Source: CAYSCZ01 sp051155775
GTDB lineage: Bacteria; Bacteroidota; Bacteroidia; Cytophagales; Cyclobacteriaceae
Length of the DNA: 64,000 bases
Assembly: GCA_051155775.1 (NCBI GenBank)
Contig: DAXETV010000014.1
Location: forward strand, 124,001 to 188,000
Direction: 5' to 3'
Part shown: piece by piece, positions 45,767 to 54,093 of the stretch
Position numbering within the stretch: position 1 is the stretch's first letter
How the letters are laid out: each line of letters begins with the position of its first letter
The notes under the pieces: model-generated
What the model was told of the DNA's origin: nothing
What the model saw: the letters and a program-made list of their open reading frames with translations, nothing else
Database searches by the model: none
Made by a program: the position numbers and the translations under genes

Positions 45767-47134
45767 TTATTTAATGACATATTTAAAACCTGCGGTAACA
45801 CCAAAGCCAACCGGATTACTATCAAATGAACTTCCCGGGTTTGTAAACGTATTTAGAGACCTTCTGTAATTAGGTTCAATTGAAAACCTGTAGTTAGCGC
45901 CTACCTTATAGCCCAATTCCAGACCGGTAATACCATTAAAATAGAAAGTTCTAAATGGTGAATTGTCATCAATAGAAACGGATTTAGTTCCTGAGTTATT
46001 ATCCTTTAGTTCATTGCTGAGAAAAATCTCTGTACTTAGACCCGCATTAATGATCAGGCTTATTTTATCATCAAATACGATGTATCCGGCTTGAAGAGGA
46101 ATTGAAGCAAACTGAAAATTATTATTCAATCTTGTGTTTTGAAAATCAAAAGCAGGGGCTTCACTGGTAATAGCATTTTGCACATCCTCGGTTCGTATTG
46201 ATTGACCTACCAAAGCATAAGTCTCATTGGAATTTCCATCGCGCAGCACAACATCAGTTTTGGTGTTTGCTGAATATCTTCCATATTGAAGTCCACCTTC
46301 TAATATGATTCTATTAGATACCTGATAACCCAAATTGAATCCTAACGCATAAGAAAATCCTGCATCTGTGGATTCTTCAAACTCAGGAATCTGAACAGTT
46401 TCATCCGAAGCGCTGGATTCAAAAAGTGGAGGAGTGCTGGCAAGAGCGGAGACATTATCACGTTGAAAATTTGGATCAAACGAACCAGTGGTAATGTCTA
46501 CACCGGCAATTAGTTGTCGCTTGTCTTTATTTTTCACCCCATTACCCAAAGAAAGGTCGGGAACTCTATATAACACTATATTTTCAAGGGAAGGAGGTGA
46601 ACCATATGATAATTTTTTAGCCGGCAATGGACTAAATATATCATTTTCTACGAGTGGCAGCGCGCGGTTTATTTTAACAGAATCTAAACGCTCATAGAAT
46701 ATTTTAGAATTATCTATCCTGTTAATTTCGTCTTCCCCATAGGTAAATAGGGCTAAACGTTCTTGATTTTCATTTATATCTTTTCTATCAACCGCTCTGA
46801 GTACTGGTTGATCCTCTCTTTCAACCAATTCATCCGTATTTTTTATGACTCCTTCAGTCTTGCTTTGATTTATTATATCTGTTAATTCAGATTTCACATC
46901 AATGTAATCGCTATAATTGAGGTATAAAGCTATCGATAGGCTTAATATTAACAGGATTGACGCCGCAGTAAGGAATTTATAAAAAAACGCTCGTTTTTTA
47001 TACCTGGTTGCATCTGCATTTGCCAAATGCCTATCAATATTAGACCAAACATTCTTTGGGGCAGCAAATTCTTTGCCTTCAAATGTACTTTTCCATTGCT
47101 TCTCGAATGATCCTGAATTATTCTGCCCTTCCAT
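45767..47134 (-). CDS. Anti-sigma-like N-terminus fused to an outer-membrane beta-barrel domain
   Basis: A 455-residue protein. Residues 1-45 form a short cytoplasmic-looking segment with the WSNIDRHL motif found after ECF sigma genes in Bacteroidota; one membrane helix follows at about 49-70 (FYKFLTAASILLILSLSIALYL); residues 75-235 are low-complexity linker; the remainder is a PorT/outer-membrane barrel-type domain (SYALGFNLGYQVSNRIILEGGLQYG, ending FGVTAGFKYVIK). It overlaps the sigma factor gene by 17 nt. The inner-membrane helix plus a barrel C-terminus is a strange topology, suggesting envelope spanning or processing. Regulation of the upstream sigma factor is an inference. Confidence 0.75.
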   Translation of the reverse strand: MEGQNNSGSFEKQWKSTFEGKEFAAPKNVWSNIDRHLANADATRYKKRAFFYKFLTAASILLILSLSIALYLNYSDYIDVKSELTDIINQSKTEGVIKNTDELVEREDQPVLRAVDRKDINENQERLALFTYGEDEINRIDNSKIFYERLDSVKINRALPLVENDIFSPLPAKKLSYGSPPSLENIVLYRVPDLSLGNGVKNKDKRQLIAGVDITTGSFDPNFQRDNVSALASTPPLFESSASDETVQIPEFEESTDAGFSYALGFNLGYQVSNRIILEGGLQYGRYSANTKTDVVLRDGNSNETYALVGQSIRTEDVQNAITSEAPAFDFQNTRLNNNFQFASIPLQAGYIVFDDKISLIINAGLSTEIFLSNELKDNNSGTKSVSIDDNSPFRTFYFNGITGLELGYKVGANYRFSIEPNYRRSLNTFTNPGSSFDSNPVGFGVTAGFKYVIK

Positions 47135-47675
47135 AACTTATACCGTTTATGTTATTCAATTTTTCTTGCAATAAACGCTTTGCCCTTGAATATTGGGACT
47201 TAGAAGTCCCCTCATTGATATTCAACATACTGGCAATCTCATGATGCTTGTAACCTTCAATCGCATAAAGGTTAAAGATTACCTGACAACCCGTGGGCAA
47301 CTCACGGATCATATCCAGTAAATCGTTGTATTCGTAGCTGGTCAGTGTGAAATTCTGACCAGAATCAAACTCACCTATTGCATCCACATTTATCATTGGA
47401 TACAGGTAGAGCTTATTCCGTTGAAAATTTAGAGCGGTATTGATAACAATTTTTTTGATCCAGTAGCCCAGACTACTATCACCCCTAAACTTTTTAATAT
47501 TTTGAAATACTTTAATGAATGCCTCCTGAAGAATATCTTCTGCTTCTTGTTCAGCTTTCGTATACCTTAAACATACCAAATACATACTCCCTCCATATTT
47601 TTCATAGAGTTTGAATTGCATTTTTCTTGTATTATCCTTACAGCCCTTTATAAGTTCATCATCACTTATTGGCAT
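47118..47675 (-). CDS. RNA polymerase ECF sigma factor
   Basis: A 185-residue sigma-70 family protein lacking regions 1 and 3. Region 2 (AEDILQEAFIKVFQNIKKFRGDSSLGYWIKKI, about residues 40-80) binds core and the -10 element; region 4 (EIASMLNINEGTSKSQYSRAKRLLQEKL) is the -35 reading helix-turn-helix. It overlaps the anti-sigma-like barrel protein gene by 17 nt and is divergent from the T9SS plug-domain lipoprotein gene over 63 nt, so it may control both. Its regulon is unknown. Confidence 0.94.
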   Translation of the reverse strand: MPISDDELIKGCKDNTRKMQFKLYEKYGGSMYLVCLRYTKAEQEAEDILQEAFIKVFQNIKKFRGDSSLGYWIKKIVINTALNFQRNKLYLYPMINVDAIGEFDSGQNFTLTSYEYNDLLDMIRELPTGCQVIFNLYAIEGYKHHEIASMLNINEGTSKSQYSRAKRLLQEKLNNINGISYGRAE

Positions 47676-47738
47676 AACCAGGAGAAATATTTAGTCATAT
47701 ACATTAAAACAGACACTCAAATTAATAAATTAGTTGTA

Positions 47739-49037
47739 ATGAATTTACGTCTATTCTTCATTATCTACTCGTCGGTTGTAATATCCTTATTTGCTTGTGT
47801 GCCTCTCCAACAAGGATCTACGGATAGTTATCAAACGGTGAAAAAAAAGCTTTTCTATAATAATCATATTTATGAAGATAACATCAAAACCGTAAGGTTA
47901 TACCTTAAGAACTCACCTTATCCTCGACTATATAATGATGCGGTACCCATAAACAATTCTAATAATTTAATCCTTGAATTTGATGCGCTAAATGAAGATT
48001 TTAATGACTACAGGGCTGAAATCATTCACTGTAACAGGGATTGGAAAAAATCTTCATTAATGGATCAGGAATTTTTAAATGAATACAACGAATTCATAAT
48101 CAATGATTTCAATTATTCGGTAAATACCTTAACGCTTTATACAAACTATAAACTCCAATTACCTCGTGTTAAATCATCTGGCAATTATCTCATCAAAGTA
48201 TATAAAAACAATAATAGCGACAACCTGATCATTACTCAGCGGTATGTCGTTTATGACAATTCCATCAGGATAGACGCACAGGTTGGATTGGTGCCGGGTG
48301 GCAGATCTATGAAAAGATACCAAAAAGTTGACTTTGCCATCAATTATGGCGATTTGGAAGTATTTAATCCATTGGATGATATTTATATATGTTTAAGACA
48401 GAATAATCGTTGGGATAATGCAATAAAAGGATTGAAACCTACCCTTATAAGAGAAGATCAAAGTTATCTTGAATACAGGCACATTGACTTGCAGAATGCT
48501 TTTATTTCCACTAATGAATTTAGGTTTTTCGATTTACGTACCTTAACTTATAAAGGATTATATGTCAATAAAATTTCAAAAACATCAGAATCTATAGAAG
48601 CGCTAATTATTGACAAAGAAAGAAAAAACCTGGCCTATACCCAGGTTAGGGAAGATTTAAATGGAGACTTCTTCATCGAAAACAGAGACCCTACCAGAGG
48701 ACCATTGCAAGAAGAATATGTGACCGTGAATTTTCTGTTGGAAGAAGAAAAAATAGAAGAGGATGTATATCTGATTGGAACATTTAATGATTGGTCTTTT
48801 ACAGAAGGAAATAAAATCAGATTTGATTCCTTAAATAACAACTATTCATATGAGTGGTTATTGAAGCAGGGGTTATACAATTATGTATATGCTACAAAGA
48901 ACGAAAAAAATCCATACCCATTTGACGGATCATTTTTTGAAGCTGAAAACGAATATGAGGTTATAGTCTATTTCAGAGACCCTATAAGACGCAATGACCT
49001 TGTGGCAGGATATAAATCCATCTCAAGCAGAAACTAA
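47739..49037 (+). CDS. T9SS plug-domain lipoprotein (DUF5103)
   Basis: A 432-residue lipoprotein with lipobox near residue 15-18 (VVISLFAC). The body matches the type IX secretion system plug family: FYNNHIYEDNIKTVRLYLKNS at the start of the first domain, AEIIHCNRDW, and the conserved VPGGRSMKRYQKVDFAINYG region, ending in a small carbohydrate-module-like end (YLIGTFNDW). The start is the ATG giving MNLRLFF; an upstream TTG is rejected because it would precede the signal peptide by 41 residues. The role in T9SS is expected from family membership: it associates with the outer membrane SprA translocon. Its end overlaps the convergent cas6 gene by 15 nt. Confidence 0.85.
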   Translation: MNLRLFFIIYSSVVISLFACVPLQQGSTDSYQTVKKKLFYNNHIYEDNIKTVRLYLKNSPYPRLYNDAVPINNSNNLILEFDALNEDFNDYRAEIIHCNRDWKKSSLMDQEFLNEYNEFIINDFNYSVNTLTLYTNYKLQLPRVKSSGNYLIKVYKNNNSDNLIITQRYVVYDNSIRIDAQVGLVPGGRSMKRYQKVDFAINYGDLEVFNPLDDIYICLRQNNRWDNAIKGLKPTLIREDQSYLEYRHIDLQNAFISTNEFRFFDLRTLTYKGLYVNKISKTSESIEALIIDKERKNLAYTQVREDLNGDFFIENRDPTRGPLQEEYVTVNFLLEEEKIEEDVYLIGTFNDWSFTEGNKIRFDSLNNNYSYEWLLKQGLYNYVYATKNEKNPYPFDGSFFEAENEYEVIVYFRDPIRRNDLVAGYKSISSRN

Positions 49038-49829
49038 AGATCTGAAATCGTATGGCACGGCCCTAGATATTGGATTCCTGTTCGCTATATCCAACATGCC
49101 AAATCCTTTATGACAAAAATTACCTAATCCACAAGTGAACACAAAATCCTGCATTTCCATTGGGGCATATAAAATGAAAGGAAAAGTATATCCCCTAACT
49201 TCAAATTTTATATCATTTTCATAGACTGGATAAATTCTGGCAAATTTCTTATTAGAATTTCTTAAACGTTTTATGTATTGATTGTCAGGAACTACTTGAA
49301 ATTTTTGATAATCCTTAATTTTCGTAACATCTATACCAAATTGTCCCATCCTATGGATAGTAGATTGAAATATGTAATCTGAAAATTCATCCGACTGTGG
49401 TTCCACAAAACGCTTTCCGGAATCGTCCTGGAAATTTGGCTTCAATATGATCAAAGGTGATATACAAATATATTTACTCCCGTTGTTAAAGTCCTCTAAA
49501 TATTCTTCCTCTACGCTTTCAGGAGTAATGTTAAGATTTCCTATCTGTATGGATGGATAAATAAATAATTCGTTTAAGAAATAGTCCACAAACTCCTGGT
49601 TAGGGGTCGATAATACTAGTGTTACTTTATTACTTTGATAATGGAGACCATTTTTACTAATACGGGTTTGACCTTTTAAACCAGAAAAGTTATAAAAATT
49701 GTAATCAGCAAATTCTTTGCTATTTCCGTTTAACAAAATCCCTTTTATTGTTTGGGAGAGCAAATATTGGTGATGAAACGGAACTACAGCACCCTTGTTT
49801 TTTACCTTGAAAGTGATTCTTATTCTCAT
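49023..49829 (-). CDS. cas6: CRISPR-associated endoribonuclease Cas6, stand-alone
   Basis: A 268-residue RAMP protein with the Cas6 pattern: MRIRITFKVKNKGAVVPF at the N-terminal ferredoxin fold, candidate catalytic histidines His19/His20 in PFHHQYLLSQTIKGIL, the PLIILKP strand, and the C-terminal glycine-rich GLGNFCHKGFGMLD. Cas6 cuts CRISPR repeat RNA into crRNAs in type I and III systems. Here there is no CRISPR repeat, no other cas gene and no mobile element within the window, so it is orphaned, or processes RNA from an array elsewhere in the genome. It converges on the T9SS plug gene with a 15-nt overlap and has its own leader of about 70 nt. Confidence 0.82.
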   Translation of the reverse strand: MRIRITFKVKNKGAVVPFHHQYLLSQTIKGILLNGNSKEFADYNFYNFSGLKGQTRISKNGLHYQSNKVTLVLSTPNQEFVDYFLNELFIYPSIQIGNLNITPESVEEEYLEDFNNGSKYICISPLIILKPNFQDDSGKRFVEPQSDEFSDYIFQSTIHRMGQFGIDVTKIKDYQKFQVVPDNQYIKRLRNSNKKFARIYPVYENDIKFEVRGYTFPFILYAPMEMQDFVFTCGLGNFCHKGFGMLDIANRNPISRAVPYDFRSLVSA

Positions 49830-49900
49830 GTTAAAAAATTCCAGTAAATAAAAAATAAACTTGGGGAATTTATAAAATGTTTAAGAATCTTTAAACAAAG

Positions 49901-50995
49901 TCAGACATTAAATCTGAAATGCATAATGTCTCCGTCCTTAACAGTGTAATCTTTTCCTTCAATAGAAATTTTACCGGCCTCTCTGCATGCTAATTCTGAT
50001 TTATAAGTTTCGTAATCAGTTAGTTTAATAACTTCTGCTTTGATAAAGCCTTGTTCAAAATCTGAGTGAATAACACCAGCGGCTTTTGGGGCTTTCCATC
50101 CATTCTTTATGGTCCATGCCCTCACTTCTTTTTCACCGGCGGTAAAATAAGTGATGAGATTTAGTATTTTATAAGAGGTTTTTATTAACTGATCAAGACC
50201 AGATGCTCTCAATCCATACTCTTCTAAAAACAGCTGTTTTTCTTCTTCTTCAAGTTCAGCTATCTGCGCTTCTATTGCAGCTGATATTATCACCACTTCA
50301 GCTCCTTCACCTTTAATGTTTTCTCTAAACTTTTCTACTAAATCATTCCCATCTGGAATGGACGACTCATCTACATTAGTCACATAGATTACCGGTTTAT
50401 AGGTCAATAATTGCAGTGATCGCACCAATAGATCTGATGCTTTATCTAATGCGAGCTGCCTTACATTGTTGCCTTCTTCTAAGGTATTTTTTACCGTTGT
50501 TAAAATCTCTAGCTCTGATTTTGCTGCTTTATCTCCTGATTTTGCAATCTTATCAATTCTGACTATTCTTTTATCCACAGTTTCCAAGTCCTTTAATTGG
50601 AGCTCGGCATCAATAATTTCTTTATCAGAAACCGGGTCTATTTTTCCATCAACATGGACTATATTGTCATCATAAAAACACCTGACCACGTGGATAATCG
50701 CATCCACTTCTCTGATATTGGCCAAAAATTTATTACCTAACCCCTCCCCTTTGCTTGCACCTTTAACTAAGCCAGCTATATCCACAAATTCTATAACTGT
50801 GGGAATCAATTCCTTAGGTTTGACAATTTCTTTTAATATCTCTAGCCGTTGGTCCGGAACATATACCACACCGATGTTAGGATCAATGGTGCAAAATGGG
50901 AAATTTGCAGCATCGGCTATTGCAGATGAGATGGCATTAAATAAAGTTGATTTGCCAACATTTGGGAGACCAACAATTCCACAGCGTAATCCCAT
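49901..50995 (-). CDS. ychF: Redox-regulated ribosome-binding ATPase YchF
   Basis: A 364-residue OBG-family P-loop ATPase. G1 loop GLPNVGKST at residues 8-16, followed by switch blocks DIAGLVKGASKGEGLGNKF and the NVDE motif, a coiled coil and the C-terminal TGS domain (FFTAGEKEVRAWTI-like YFTAGEKEVRAW, then VIHSDFEQGFIKAEV). Despite its G-domain it binds ATP in studied bacteria. The start is the ATG giving MGLRCGIVG; the longer TTG-started frame adds 32 residues with no family counterpart. Separated by 7 nt from the permease gene upstream. Confidence 0.96.
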   Translation of the reverse strand: MGLRCGIVGLPNVGKSTLFNAISSAIADAANFPFCTIDPNIGVVYVPDQRLEILKEIVKPKELIPTVIEFVDIAGLVKGASKGEGLGNKFLANIREVDAIIHVVRCFYDDNIVHVDGKIDPVSDKEIIDAELQLKDLETVDKRIVRIDKIAKSGDKAAKSELEILTTVKNTLEEGNNVRQLALDKASDLLVRSLQLLTYKPVIYVTNVDESSIPDGNDLVEKFRENIKGEGAEVVIISAAIEAQIAELEEEEKQLFLEEYGLRASGLDQLIKTSYKILNLITYFTAGEKEVRAWTIKNGWKAPKAAGVIHSDFEQGFIKAEVIKLTDYETYKSELACREAGKISIEGKDYTVKDGDIMHFRFNV

Positions 50996-51002
50996 AATTA
51001 TT

Positions 51003-52088
51003 TTATAATTTAAATATTTGGTAACTTTTATAGCCTTTGTAAACTTCAAGGGCTGACACTCGGATGATGGTATAAACCGGTATGGCAGCAATCATACCTG
51101 GTATGCCAGCTATCGTCGCACCAGCGAAAATAATAACAAAAATTTCTAATGGATGTGCTTTCACACTTCTGGAAAAGATCAATGGTTGTAAAAGCACATT
51201 ATCTGTTACCTGTACAACAACAAACACCGAAAGGATTTGTAATGATAATAGTCCTGTTTCAAATGAAAATGCATAGGACTCAGCCGTTGATATGCCTACC
51301 ACTATTCCGAATGCACCGCCCAAAAGCGGGCCAAGATAAGGAATAAGATTAGCTACAGCAGCAAATACAGCAATAGTAATTGCATAATTAATGCTAAATA
51401 TTGATAACCCAATTGAGGCCAGTGTGAAAATGCTAAACATCTGAAATAATAATCCAAGAAGATAGTTAGACAGCAACTTTTCTATTTTGAATAGTGCCAC
51501 AATAAAGACCTCAAAATATCTATTCGGAATAAGAGATATTATTTGACGGCGAAGTATACCGTTTTCAAATAGCAGAAAAAAAGTAATGAATGTTATAGCT
51601 AGTAGGGTAATAAAGAAAGTACCGGTAAGCGACAATACATTATTTAATAACCGGGTGAAGTCAATATTGGTAAATGATGACACAAATGTGTCTCCTAAAC
51701 TATTCACTATAAATCCCTCAGGTTCATTTGTGAAATCATTTTCAATTAAAAATGATTCAATGAATGCTAGTGGTTTCAATATTTCGGTATAGATTTCAAT
51801 AAAATCTACTTTAGAAATAATCTCCACTTGTTCAGAAATAAGCGGAACGAATAGTAAAATAAAAAGGCATATGATGAATATTATTGAACCAAACGATATA
51901 ATGATAGCAAGGAACCTTGGGACATTACTGCCCAATAATTGAATTTTGTTGATGTAATTTGTAAGCGGCCTAAGTATGGTCGCAATTACCAAAGATATGC
52001 TTATGTAAAGAAAAATATTTGAGAAATACCATCCCAGAGCTATAATCAGCACCAAAATAAGTATTGACTTGATAGCGTTGCTATTCAT
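51003..52088 (-). CDS. AI-2E family transporter (PerM/TqsA-like permease)
   Basis: A 361-residue inner-membrane protein with about eight hydrophobic helices and the family segments ATILRPLTNYINK, the LLGLLFQMFSIFTLASIGL helix, IPYLGPLLGGAFGIVVG, and PLIFSRSVKAHPLEIFVIIFAG. Substrates of this family are mostly unknown; some members export autoinducer-2 or sodium. It precedes ychF closely, a neighbourhood with no functional connection that can be inferred. Confidence 0.9.
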   Translation of the reverse strand: MNSNAIKSILILVLIIALGWYFSNIFLYISISLVIATILRPLTNYINKIQLLGSNVPRFLAIIISFGSIIFIICLFILLFVPLISEQVEIISKVDFIEIYTEILKPLAFIESFLIENDFTNEPEGFIVNSLGDTFVSSFTNIDFTRLLNNVLSLTGTFFITLLAITFITFFLLFENGILRRQIISLIPNRYFEVFIVALFKIEKLLSNYLLGLLFQMFSIFTLASIGLSIFSINYAITIAVFAAVANLIPYLGPLLGGAFGIVVGISTAESYAFSFETGLLSLQILSVFVVVQVTDNVLLQPLIFSRSVKAHPLEIFVIIFAGATIAGIPGMIAAIPVYTIIRVSALEVYKGYKSYQIFKL

Positions 52089-52098
52089 TCTTTGAAAT

Positions 52099-52124
52099 AA
52101 AAAAAGCTCTTGAAAAACAAGAGC
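52099..52124 (-). terminator. Terminator after the DUF3276 gene
   Basis: GCTCTTG and CAAGAGC pair over 7 bp around an AAAAA loop, 33 nt past the DUF3276 stop codon on the minus strand, and are followed there by a run of seven T. Classical rho-independent form. Confidence 0.78.
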
Positions 52125-52157
52125 CTAAATCTAAAATCTTAAAATCAAAATTTTATT

Positions 52158-52508
52158 CTATTCCCACTTTAATTCAGTATCATCATCTGATCCTGTTGCT
52201 ACTGTCTCTTCTTCAAAATTCTCATCTTTATCAAACTTCGTAAAATCTACTTCGGGTAGCAATTCAGTTTTGACGTGATTAACGGTTCCATTAAGTGCTT
52301 CGATGAATTTGTTGAAATCTTCTTTATACAAAAAAATCTTGTGTTTTTCATAAAAGTATCCATCGTCCTTATACCTTCGTTTACTTTCAGTAATTGTGAG
52401 GTAATAGTCATTAGACCTTGTTGACTTAATGTCAAAAAAATAGGTTCTTTTACCCGCTCTTACTTTTTCAGAGTAAATCTCAGCTCTTCCTTTGTCGTTA
52501 TTCTCCAC
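52158..52508 (-). CDS. PUR-alpha-like nucleic-acid-binding protein (DUF3276)
   Basis: A 116-residue protein of the bacterial PUR family, related to Borrelia BpuR. It is a single PUR domain: KVRAGKRTYFFDIKSTRSNDYYLTITESKRR-type strands and a closing FNKFIEALNGTVNHV helix, with an acidic tail. PUR proteins bind single-stranded DNA or RNA and may regulate expression after transcription. The start codon is GTG. A terminator follows. No neighbour in the same direction is close upstream. Confidence 0.88.
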   Translation of the reverse strand: MENNDKGRAEIYSEKVRAGKRTYFFDIKSTRSNDYYLTITESKRRYKDDGYFYEKHKIFLYKEDFNKFIEALNGTVNHVKTELLPEVDFTKFDKDENFEEETVATGSDDDTELKWE

Positions 52509-52708
52509 TGCTTATTTAGGTTTTTGTGATTAGAAAGATAATATTTTTAAATATTCTATACAAAACAATGCTAAATATAGCATTTTAACAACCTTTGTTT
52601 CAATTTATTAATAACTGGAACACTTATGATTAATGAATTATTGGCATAGCATCCTGTAAATGTTAAATTATGTACATCAATTTTACTTAAATATTAAGAA
52701 TATTAATA

Positions 52709-53617
52709 ATGAATACCATTAACCTTCAGACAGTCAAAGCTCTAAATAATCTGGACTTTTTGGCCAAGCAACTTGTGGAAGGCTTTATTACAGGTTTACA
52801 TAAATCCCCTTACCATGGATTCTCTGTTGAATTTGCGGAACATAGATTGTACAACACCGGAGAAAGTACAAGGCATATAGACTGGAAAGTGTTTGCTAAG
52901 ACCGATAGGTTATATGTTAAGCAATTTGAAGAAGAGACGAATCTAAGATGTTACCTGGTAATTGATAATTCTTCGTCGATGTACTATCCTACTAAGAATA
53001 AAGGGAAAATTAAATTTTCAATTCTGGCAGGTGCTGCAATAGCATATTTTTTACATAAGCAAAGAGATGCTGTAGGATTATTTACTTTTTCAGATAAGAT
53101 TGACACCCAGACTCAAGTGAAATCATCAGGTATTCATCTCAATAAATTATTCTCTATACTAGAAAATCTCCTAAAACCTGATAAATCACCAAAAAAAACC
53201 GATATTCCCCCAATACTTCATGAAATTGCTGAAAAAGTACATAAACGCTCATTAATTATAATCTTTAGTGACTTTTTTCAGTCATACGACTCAAGATTAC
53301 AGTTAATCAACTCATTACAACATCTTAAGCATAATAAACATGAGGTAATACTCTTTCATGTATTAGATAAAAAGACTGAGGTTGAATTTGATTTCAGCGA
53401 TCGACCTTATAAGTTCCTAAACCTTGAAGATAATACCTCAATAAAACTTTCTCCAGAAGTTGTGAAAGAGGAATATGTTAATACCGTAAAAGAATTTCTT
53501 TATGACCTGAAAATCAGATGTTCTCAATTGAAAATTGACTACGTCGAAACAGATATAAGTGAAGGTTTTAAAAAAGTGCTGACGACTTACTTAGTAAAAA
53601 GGTCAAAAATGAAATGA
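52709..53617 (+). CDS. DUF58 domain-containing protein
   Basis: A 302-residue DUF58 protein with a vWA-like fold. Recognisable: YNTGESTRHIDWKVFAKTDRLYVKQF, the metal-ion site DNSSSMYYP (DxSxS), and DFFQSYDSRLQ later. DUF58 genes usually sit next to MoxR ATPase genes (which load or activate vWA proteins), but none is adjacent here, so this copy is separated from its usual partners. Function unassigned; an envelope or chaperone role is the family expectation. Confidence 0.9.
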   Translation: MNTINLQTVKALNNLDFLAKQLVEGFITGLHKSPYHGFSVEFAEHRLYNTGESTRHIDWKVFAKTDRLYVKQFEEETNLRCYLVIDNSSSMYYPTKNKGKIKFSILAGAAIAYFLHKQRDAVGLFTFSDKIDTQTQVKSSGIHLNKLFSILENLLKPDKSPKKTDIPPILHEIAEKVHKRSLIIIFSDFFQSYDSRLQLINSLQHLKHNKHEVILFHVLDKKTEVEFDFSDRPYKFLNLEDNTSIKLSPEVVKEEYVNTVKEFLYDLKIRCSQLKIDYVETDISEGFKKVLTTYLVKRSKMK

Positions 53618-53644
53618 GTCGAACCTATTTATAAGCCCGACTCA
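53615..53644. terminator. Hairpin between DUF58 gene and ferredoxin gene
   Basis: TGAGTCG and CGACTCA pair over 7 bp around a 16-nt loop; the first three bases are the DUF58 stop codon. On the minus strand the sequence after the stem is U-rich (TTTCATTTTTG), so it may terminate the ferredoxin transcript. Confidence 0.4.
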
Positions 53645-53652
53645 AAATATAT

Positions 53653-54015
53653 CTAAGCATTTTGTGTCTCCTGATGGAGCCATTCTTTTTTAGCCACTAA
53701 TTCTTCTTCTGTTTCCTCATTATCCGGATCATCAACGCAACAATCTACAGGGCAAACAGCAGCGCATTGAGGTTCTTCATGAAAACCAGTACACTCTGTA
53801 CATTTACCGGTAACGATATAATAAAATTCATCTGAGACAGGTTCTTGCGGCTCATCAACGTCTACCGTTGTACCATCAGCGAGTTCTATTTCTCCAGATA
53901 GGTTAGTTCCTCCTGCCCAGGTCCATTCAACACCGCCCTCATATATTGCAGTGTTAGGGCATTCAGGTTCACAGGCGCCACAGTTTATACACTCATCGGT
54001 GATTATTATTGCCAT
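53653..54015 (-). CDS. 2[4Fe-4S] ferredoxin, Alvin-type
   Basis: A 120-residue small electron carrier with two cluster motifs. The first is ECINCGACEPECPN near the N-terminus. The second, CTECTGFHEEPQCAAVCP, has eight residues between its second and third cysteines, the insertion that marks Allochromatium-vinosum-type ferredoxins, and is followed by a helical acidic tail. An approximately 40-residue insert (including VEWTWAGG and DVDEPQEPVSDEF) lies between the two motifs and is longer than in simple clostridial ferredoxins. It is divergent from the acyl-CoA reductase gene over 78 nt, so co-regulation is plausible. Electron partner unknown. Confidence 0.92.
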   Translation of the reverse strand: MAIIITDECINCGACEPECPNTAIYEGGVEWTWAGGTNLSGEIELADGTTVDVDEPQEPVSDEFYYIVTGKCTECTGFHEEPQCAAVCPVDCCVDDPDNEETEEELVAKKEWLHQETQNA

Positions 54016-54093
54016 AATTTTAACGTTTTATCTTATTACAATATACCAAAATTATATACATTAAGTTTACAGGCAAAGTTATACTTTTTATAA

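Noticed and set aside
47616..47738. Upstream extension of the T9SS plug lipoprotein
   Set aside because: It overlaps the divergent sigma factor gene and would place the signal peptide internally.
49830..49900. Possible CRISPR repeats near cas6
   Set aside because: The gap is 71 nt and holds no repeated unit; no 25-40-nt regularly spaced repeats were seen anywhere else in the window.
50996..51091. TTG/other-start extension of YchF
   Set aside because: It overlaps the upstream permease gene and would put 32 residues before the normally N-terminal MGLRCGIVG.
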